Of a DNA stretch of 42,792 nt, positions 39,003 to 42,792 are shown in pieces. The stretch's first letter is position 1; every line of letters starts with the position of its first letter. This stretch comes from a virus. The translations under genes were made by a program, and so were the position numbers. The notes beneath the pieces were generated by a model that was not told where the DNA came from, made no database searches, and saw only the letters and a list, made by a program, of their open reading frames with translations. The stretch is from positions 1 to 42,792 of IMG/VR virus record IMGVR_UViG_3300044675_004455; one strand, given 5' to 3'.

Positions 39003-39860
39003 TTACTGCCAAATAGAACAAATTTTTCTGGATTTGAATTCGCACCAATCACAAGCTTTTGATTTATTGGTAGGAAAATCAACTTGTTTTACTGCACCTA
39101 CTTCATCATATACGGAATCAACAAACTCCATAAATCCCTTCCAAGCTGCATTGACTGATGGTTTCCCATTGGCAGGAACAAACTTAGATATACGTGGTAT
39201 TGTGAATTCAGTAGTATCTGATATCTTTCTTTTTAGAATTTGGTATTCAACCTCAATCTTATCTAATGGAACATTATATTTTTCTGAGTAAAACTTCTTA
39301 TACAAAAGCATTTGAGATGTTTTAACCTTATCTGCTTTTTGGTATTGATTCCAACCTCGTGTTGATGTTTTTAAATCAATGATAATAATTTTACCACTTG
39401 ATACTTCCTTCAATACGATATCAATAAAGCCAACAAAATTAACTCCTGGTCTTACTTCTGCATTTAGGGGTAACTCAATTGAAACTAATTCGAATCCACT
39501 TTTAGTATAAAGTTTATCTAACTTAGTTTTAAAATAATGTAGGATTTGTCTACCATCACCAAAGAATTCTTCTAATTCGATTTGAGTACATGGAGTACCT
39601 TCGGTCATTTTAGCCTTTTCAGTAGTAAAATGTTCTACTAACTTTTCCTTTAACATTCCCTCTACATCTAATAGAAGTGCCTGTTTTTTGGAAACTCCGT
39701 ACATAACGGAAAGAAAGTGTTGAATGGTTTCGTGCATTGCCGAACCAAAGATTGTATGGATATTTGCAGATGATTCACCTAACTTATCTATGTAACTCAG
39801 TTTGAATTGTTGTTGACAACCTGTCCACATTCCGTATTGACTATAACTTACTCTTGCCAT
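39003..39860 (-). CDS. PD-(D/E)XK nuclease, Cas4/RecB-like with Cys cluster
   Basis: 285 residues. Nuclease motifs: GSAMHETIQHFL (H and E of motif I), FVGFIDIVLKE (catalytic D) and IIIIDLKTSTRG (D-x-K of the core). A lone Cys near the start (MWTGCQQQF) and CDWCEFKSRKIC at the end give four cysteines in the Cas4/AddB pattern that binds an iron-sulfur cluster. The enzyme probably processes DNA ends or degrades host DNA. It is driven by P2 (39880-39911) and precedes the RHH-like gene. Confidence 0.83.
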   Translation of the reverse strand: MARVSYSQYGMWTGCQQQFKLSYIDKLGESSANIHTIFGSAMHETIQHFLSVMYGVSKKQALLLDVEGMLKEKLVEHFTTEKAKMTEGTPCTQIELEEFFGDGRQILHYFKTKLDKLYTKSGFELVSIELPLNAEVRPGVNFVGFIDIVLKEVSSGKIIIIDLKTSTRGWNQYQKADKVKTSQMLLYKKFYSEKYNVPLDKIEVEYQILKRKISDTTEFTIPRISKFVPANGKPSVNAAWKGFMEFVDSVYDEVGAVKQVDFPTNKSKACDWCEFKSRKICSIWQ

Positions 39861-39879
39861 TATTTCTTTTTTTATACTA

Positions 39880-39911
39880 TAAAGATACGAAAATTATTCG
39901 ATATTACCAAC
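39880..39911 (-). promoter_or_regulatory. Bacteroidota-type promoter P2
   Basis: Coding strand GTTG (39911-39908), a 20-base spacer ending in TTTCG, and TATCTTTA (39887-39880). It is nearly aligned base for base with P1 and P3. The -33 part lies inside the end of the radical SAM gene, and the ATG of the nuclease follows 19 bases after the -7 box. Confidence 0.72.
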
Positions 39912-41192
39912 TATTTGGGATGTTATTTCTAACTTAATTTTATTAAAATCTACACCATTTAATTTAGTAACATCGGTATTATTCATCTTATCCAGTTCAG
40001 TCGTATAATGATACATATCACCAATTGCATATTCAGAATGAGGTGATGAATCGATAAATTTAATCAAATCCCTTATTTCATTTATTGTTTTTGTAGAAAT
40101 ACTGGCATTACCTAATTTAGACATTTCCATATGAATTTCTCGTATACCATCATTTAAAAATTTAATTACCCTTTCTTTTTCGGATTTTGGTAAATTATTT
40201 AGAGATGCATAACTAGGATTCCAAGCATAATATAAATCAATTTGTTCTGATGTTTCTATAAAATTATTTTTTTGCATAAATTTTATAAAATCAAATATAT
40301 GATATACGTTCCATATAGTAGTGGTATATTGAAAATTATACATTAATCCAAGTCCACCAGCACCAGGAGTTTGGGGTCTAAAATATTTTTTTATTGTTTG
40401 TAAATTTTCAATAAATCTATCGTGTAAAAATCCCGTTCTTTGATATGTACCAACTTCTCCAACTCCATCACATGATATGGATAGGAATACTCTATCAAAT
40501 CCTTTCCATAATTCAATTAAACTATTTTCATCATATGTAATTACTGATAGGTTTGTATTATAGTGAATACTCAATGGTCGTTTTTTACCCCACGGCTGTT
40601 CTATTATTGGCATGGTATCATAAAGATATTTTAATACCTTATAATGTTCTGGCATGATTAGGGGTTCTCCACCAGCAAAATAGAAACTTTTAATATTACT
40701 TAAATGTGGAATTAGGTCTTCTACAATTGTATCCGAAACTTTCATTACTTTAGTTCGACCCGTAACGGAATCTGGACGCACTTTACTTGAATCTTCAAAC
40801 CAATTAGATGAAAAATCATGATTACACATTCTACATTTAAAATTACATAGATTTGAAAAACGTATATCTATATGTTGAAACTGTGAATCAACTGAATAAT
40901 CTTCTTTAATTTCAGGATATTTCCATAAATTATTTTTATTAAAATCAGTACGAGGTGAATGACCATTTAAATCTTCCTTTTTATAACAAACATCACATAC
41001 TTTATTGCGTTTACCATCTACCATATCTTTACGCAATTCTTTCATTTGAGGTGAATTGAATGCTTCTTCGATTGATAGTTTTTTTAAATTTAATGGGTCA
41101 TCAAACCCACCTGCAATACAGCAGGGTTTCATTTCACCCTTTGGTTCTGAGTATAAATGAACAAATGGTAATATACAAATAGTATCACTCAT
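39894..41192 (-). CDS. Twitch-type radical SAM protein
   Basis: 432 residues. The radical SAM cluster motif is SNLCNFKCRMCNHDF (C-x3-C-x2-C). AGGEPLI, the GGEP strand that binds SAM, is intact. Before it, PCCIAGG and KVCDVCYKKE give extra cysteines of the twitch/SPASM type that bind an auxiliary iron-sulfur cluster. Members modify peptides or proteins or make cofactors. The target here is unknown. It overlaps the gp62-like gene start by one base (TAATG), so it is expressed with replication genes. Confidence 0.88.
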   Translation of the reverse strand: MSDTICILPFVHLYSEPKGEMKPCCIAGGFDDPLNLKKLSIEEAFNSPQMKELRKDMVDGKRNKVCDVCYKKEDLNGHSPRTDFNKNNLWKYPEIKEDYSVDSQFQHIDIRFSNLCNFKCRMCNHDFSSNWFEDSSKVRPDSVTGRTKVMKVSDTIVEDLIPHLSNIKSFYFAGGEPLIMPEHYKVLKYLYDTMPIIEQPWGKKRPLSIHYNTNLSVITYDENSLIELWKGFDRVFLSISCDGVGEVGTYQRTGFLHDRFIENLQTIKKYFRPQTPGAGGLGLMYNFQYTTTIWNVYHIFDFIKFMQKNNFIETSEQIDLYYAWNPSYASLNNLPKSEKERVIKFLNDGIREIHMEMSKLGNASISTKTINEIRDLIKFIDSSPHSEYAIGDMYHYTTELDKMNNTDVTKLNGVDFNKIKLEITSQIVGNIE

Positions 41193-41644
41193 TATACTTT
41201 TAATTTTAATTTTGTGATTTCTTTGGATTCTATACCATACTTTTCACAGGTGTACTTAATATGTTCTCGACCTTCTTTTGTTGAATATAAGATTTCTAAA
41301 TACTCTTCAGCCTGTTTTGTAGAACATTGATAATCCTTCGCAACCAATTCAACCAACCATTTTTCATAGGTATCTTCTTTCTTACCTTTCACATATCTAA
41401 GGTAATATTTTCCTTTTGGGATAATACCAATTAGTGCTAGATATAATTGCTTGGGTTCTAATATTTCGGTATAAGGTTGTATCTCTGAAATAACCGATAT
41501 CCAATCTGGGTTCATTGAGATAAAACGATGTACCATATAATTAGACCAAGTCTTTTTATCTGCATCATCTAACTTATCCCAATACTTTGGGTCTTGTTCG
41601 GTTGTAATTGCTTTGATATGGTCGAATAGTGATTTGGTAGCCAT
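41192..41644 (-). CDS. 62: T4 gp62-like clamp-loader small subunit
   Basis: 150 residues. SLFDHIKAITTEQDPKYWD, the VHRFISMNPDWISVISEIQPYT block and IPKGKYYLRYVKGKK follow the pattern of gp62 of T4-like cyanophages, including the RFlSM and LPKgkyfxkY regions. With the gp44 ATPase it would load the sliding clamp onto DNA. gp44 is not in the window and should lie further upstream. TAATG overlaps tie it to the genes on both sides. Confidence 0.75.
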   Translation of the reverse strand: MATKSLFDHIKAITTEQDPKYWDKLDDADKKTWSNYMVHRFISMNPDWISVISEIQPYTEILEPKQLYLALIGIIPKGKYYLRYVKGKKEDTYEKWLVELVAKDYQCSTKQAEEYLEILYSTKEGREHIKYTCEKYGIESKEITKLKLKV

Positions 41645-41910
41645 TATTCTTGTTCTACTTTTAAACCGGGAGGTAATACTTCATTAAGAACTTCACCACA
41701 CTCACCACATAGAAATAATTCTACTGGTAGGACTTCATCCTTTGGTTTACCTGTTAATAACTTAGATATTTTTCTAAATCCAAATCCTTGTACAAAAACT
41801 TCACCACCACATTTGTTACAGGCGATTGATGTTGTTTTTTCTAATGGGATTTCAACTTCTTCATTTGGTCCACCAATTGGTTGACCACCTGCCCCTAAAA
41901 TTTGTGCCAT
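41644..41910 (-). CDS. Zinc-ribbon protein of unknown function
   Basis: 88 residues. Two C-x-x-C pairs, CNKCGG and CGECGE, separated by about 35 residues (VQGFGFRKISKLLTGKPKD...) form a zinc ribbon. The N-terminus AQILGAGGQPIGGPNEE is flexible. No additional domain. Between gp62 and GroES genes in an operon, it could be a transcription or replication accessory factor. The target is unknown. Confidence 0.65.
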   Translation of the reverse strand: MAQILGAGGQPIGGPNEEVEIPLEKTTSIACNKCGGEVFVQGFGFRKISKLLTGKPKDEVLPVELFLCGECGEVLNEVLPPGLKVEQE

Positions 41911-41916
41911 ATTATT

Positions 41917-42225
41917 TTATTTTATAACCATTAATAAATCCATTTCTCTACATAAGAAATATTCATTATCATCTAATTTAATTTTTTGAATATTCATTCC
42001 ACCATGCGGTAATAATACTTTATCACCTACTGATACTTCCATCGGAATTTTAGTTCCATTTTGAGTATAAATACCATTACCTACTGAAACAATTATACCA
42101 AATTTATTATCACCGGATTGAACAGTGTCTGGTATGATAATTCCACCAATCTTTTTTTCTCCTGATTCTACTTTGATTAGGACTCTATCTCCTAATGGTT
42201 TTGCTAATTGTACTTCTGTTGACAT
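41917..42225 (-). CDS. groES-like: GroES-like co-chaperonin
   Basis: 102 residues, matching GroES size. LAKPLGDRVLIKVE is the characteristic N-terminal block, KIGGIIIPDTVQSGDNKFGIIVSVGNG holds the mobile-loop IIIP motif, followed by EVSVGDKVLLPHGGMN and FLCREMDLLMVIK. It would cap host GroEL, as gp31 does in T4, to help the major capsid protein fold. Unlike gp31 the sequence is close to bacterial GroES. The gap to the next gene is 6 bases. Confidence 0.93.
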   Translation of the reverse strand: MSTEVQLAKPLGDRVLIKVESGEKKIGGIIIPDTVQSGDNKFGIIVSVGNGIYTQNGTKIPMEVSVGDKVLLPHGGMNIQKIKLDDNEYFLCREMDLLMVIK

Positions 42226-42237
42226 ATTTTTTTGTTT

Positions 42238-42447
42238 TTAATCGAACCATTGGGTTCTATTGGTTTTTACATTTTTTACTCCATTACGTTTTAAAATCTC
42301 ATGTCCCTTCTTTTTCCACGAAGATATCACCTTACTATCTCTTTTTTTGTGTAAGGCTAGTTGGTCTAAGTATGAAAAGAAGTCTTCCTCTGATAGTTTC
42401 TTTAAATCCTCATCAGTTAGGGGATTGTTTGGGTCGTATGTTATCAT
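42238..42447 (-). CDS. Small acidic/basic protein of unknown function
   Basis: 69 residues: acidic front (DPNNPLTDEDLKKLSEEDFFSYLDQLALH), basic back (KKRDSKVISSWKKKGHEILKRNG, ending TQWFD). It is predicted helical. No known domain. It is the first gene after promoter P3 and lies between two copies of an 11-base direct repeat and the GroES gene, so it is the first product of this transcript. Confidence 0.6.
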   Translation of the reverse strand: MITYDPNNPLTDEDLKKLSEEDFFSYLDQLALHKKRDSKVISSWKKKGHEILKRNGVKNVKTNRTQWFD

Positions 42448-42448
42448 T

Positions 42449-42491
42449 ATATCCGTATTTATCCTTAAATATACGAAATAATATCCGTATT
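42449..42491. repeat. Direct repeat ATATCCGTATT flanking the P3 -7 box
   Basis: Two exact copies of an 11-base sequence, at 42449-42459 and 42481-42491, start 32 bases apart (about three helical turns). One lies in the P3 spacer and the other between the transcription start region and the ATG. This placement suits a repressor operator. Confidence 0.55.
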
Positions 42492-42497
42492 ACCAAA
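42466..42497 (-). promoter_or_regulatory. Bacteroidota-type promoter P3
   Basis: Coding strand TTTG (42497-42494), 20-base spacer GTAATA...TTTCG, and TATATTTA (42473-42466). It begins exactly after the thioredoxin-like stop and reads into the small protein, GroES, zinc-ribbon, gp62 and radical SAM genes. Confidence 0.75.
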
Positions 42498-42792
42498 TTA
42501 TAAGGATACTAATTTGTTTAAATATTCTTCGATTTTTTCGGGTTTACTTCCTATTAGGGGTGTTTCTACTATATTCCCCTCAAAGACTCCTAGAAACGTA
42601 GGTATATTCGTTAAATTGATAATGCTCCTACTCTTTGGTGATTCATCTGCATTAATATGAACAAATGATATATTTTCATAATATGTAGATAAACTTTCAA
42701 AGTAAGGTTTTATCTTTGCACAATCAGGACACCAATCTGCATAGAACATTACGAAAACCTTTGAATTTTCTTTAATAATTTCACTAAGATTA
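42498..42792 (-). CDS. Thioredoxin-like protein, cut by window edge
   Basis: The frame is open to the right edge: before MFYADWC it reads NLSEIIKENSKVFV, the beta strand that normally precedes the active site, so the true start lies outside. Active site WCPDC (C-x-x-C), then a cis-proline region LTNIPTFLGVFEG. It would reduce or exchange disulfides, for example for ribonucleotide reductase. At least 97 residues are present. WCPDC differs from WCGPC of classical thioredoxin and is seen in glutaredoxin-like phage proteins. Confidence 0.87.
   Translation of the reverse strand, partial: NLSEIIKENSKVFVMFYADWCPDCAKIKPYFESLSTYYENISFVHINADESPKSRSIINLTNIPTFLGVFEGNIVETPLIGSKPEKIEEYLNKLVSL

Noticed and set aside
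1-42792. CRISPR array, insertion sequence or attachment site
   Set aside because: No regularly spaced repeats, transposase or integrase motifs, or terminal inverted repeats were found.

Overview
The window looks like part of a large, AT-rich (roughly 30% GC by eye) T4-like tailed phage that infects a Bacteroidota host. Phage evidence: an endolysin, a T4 gp62-type clamp-loader subunit, a GroES-type co-chaperonin, a dUTPase, a tail-collar protein, and about 45 tightly packed genes, all on the minus strand and often joined by ATGA or TAATG overlaps. Host evidence: many MKK...Q signal peptides, outer-membrane beta-barrels ending in F, and three promoters with the Bacteroidota -33/-7 layout (TTG, 20-base spacer, TATnTTTA). 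No tRNA, rRNA, CRISPR array or insertion sequence was seen, and no gene-free stretch exceeds about 105 bases.

In transcription order (right to left): (1) 42792-39003 is replication and nucleotide support: thioredoxin-like protein (cut by the edge), a small unknown, GroES-like protein, zinc ribbon, gp62-like clamp loader, a twitch-type radical SAM protein and a PD-(D/E)XK nuclease. (2) 38936-24554 is a nearly gapless run of 18 genes: a small ribbon-helix-helix-like protein, then glycosyltransferases, a HAD-nucleotidyltransferase fusion, an FkbM methyltransferase, a GDPD-like protein, an SDR-like fragment and dUTPase. It closes with a clear terminator at 24541-24566. (3) 24452-16616 is a surface-protein operon: a membrane-anchored CsgG-like protein, two secreted paralogues with dockerin-like and cohesin-like parts (one also has a C-type lectin domain), a beta-barrel, two lipoproteins and three small membrane proteins, closed by a terminator at 16591-16614. 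(4) 16570-12365 holds an unknown protein, tail collar, class 3 lipase, a CsgG-like protein and two putative capsid-cargo proteins, closed by a terminator at 12311-12330. (5) 12292-5268 holds a GT2 and an LpxH-like phosphoesterase, three more envelope-type proteins, a 528-residue putative cargo polyprotein and a GAF-like membrane protein. (6) 5190-1 holds a HAD phosphatase, a DUF3008-like protein, the endolysin, a methyltransferase and an APS-kinase / HxGH nucleotidyltransferase / DUF2061 / SGNH cassette.

Two ideas stand out. First, several proteins carry a common tag, MIKL(K/S)NIL(K/N)E, and repeated ESVNE/A-like junctions between unrelated modules. These resemble the capsid-targeting sequence and prohead-protease sites of T4 internal proteins, so they may be packaged polyproteins cut inside the prohead. 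Second, the phage encodes what looks like a surface-display set for its host: CsgG-like proteins, lectin, dockerin and cohesin modules, lipoproteins and barrels. Together with the LpxH-like and glycosyltransferase genes, this suggests extensive remodelling of the infected cell surface or of the virion. Both ideas are inferences from sequence reading only.
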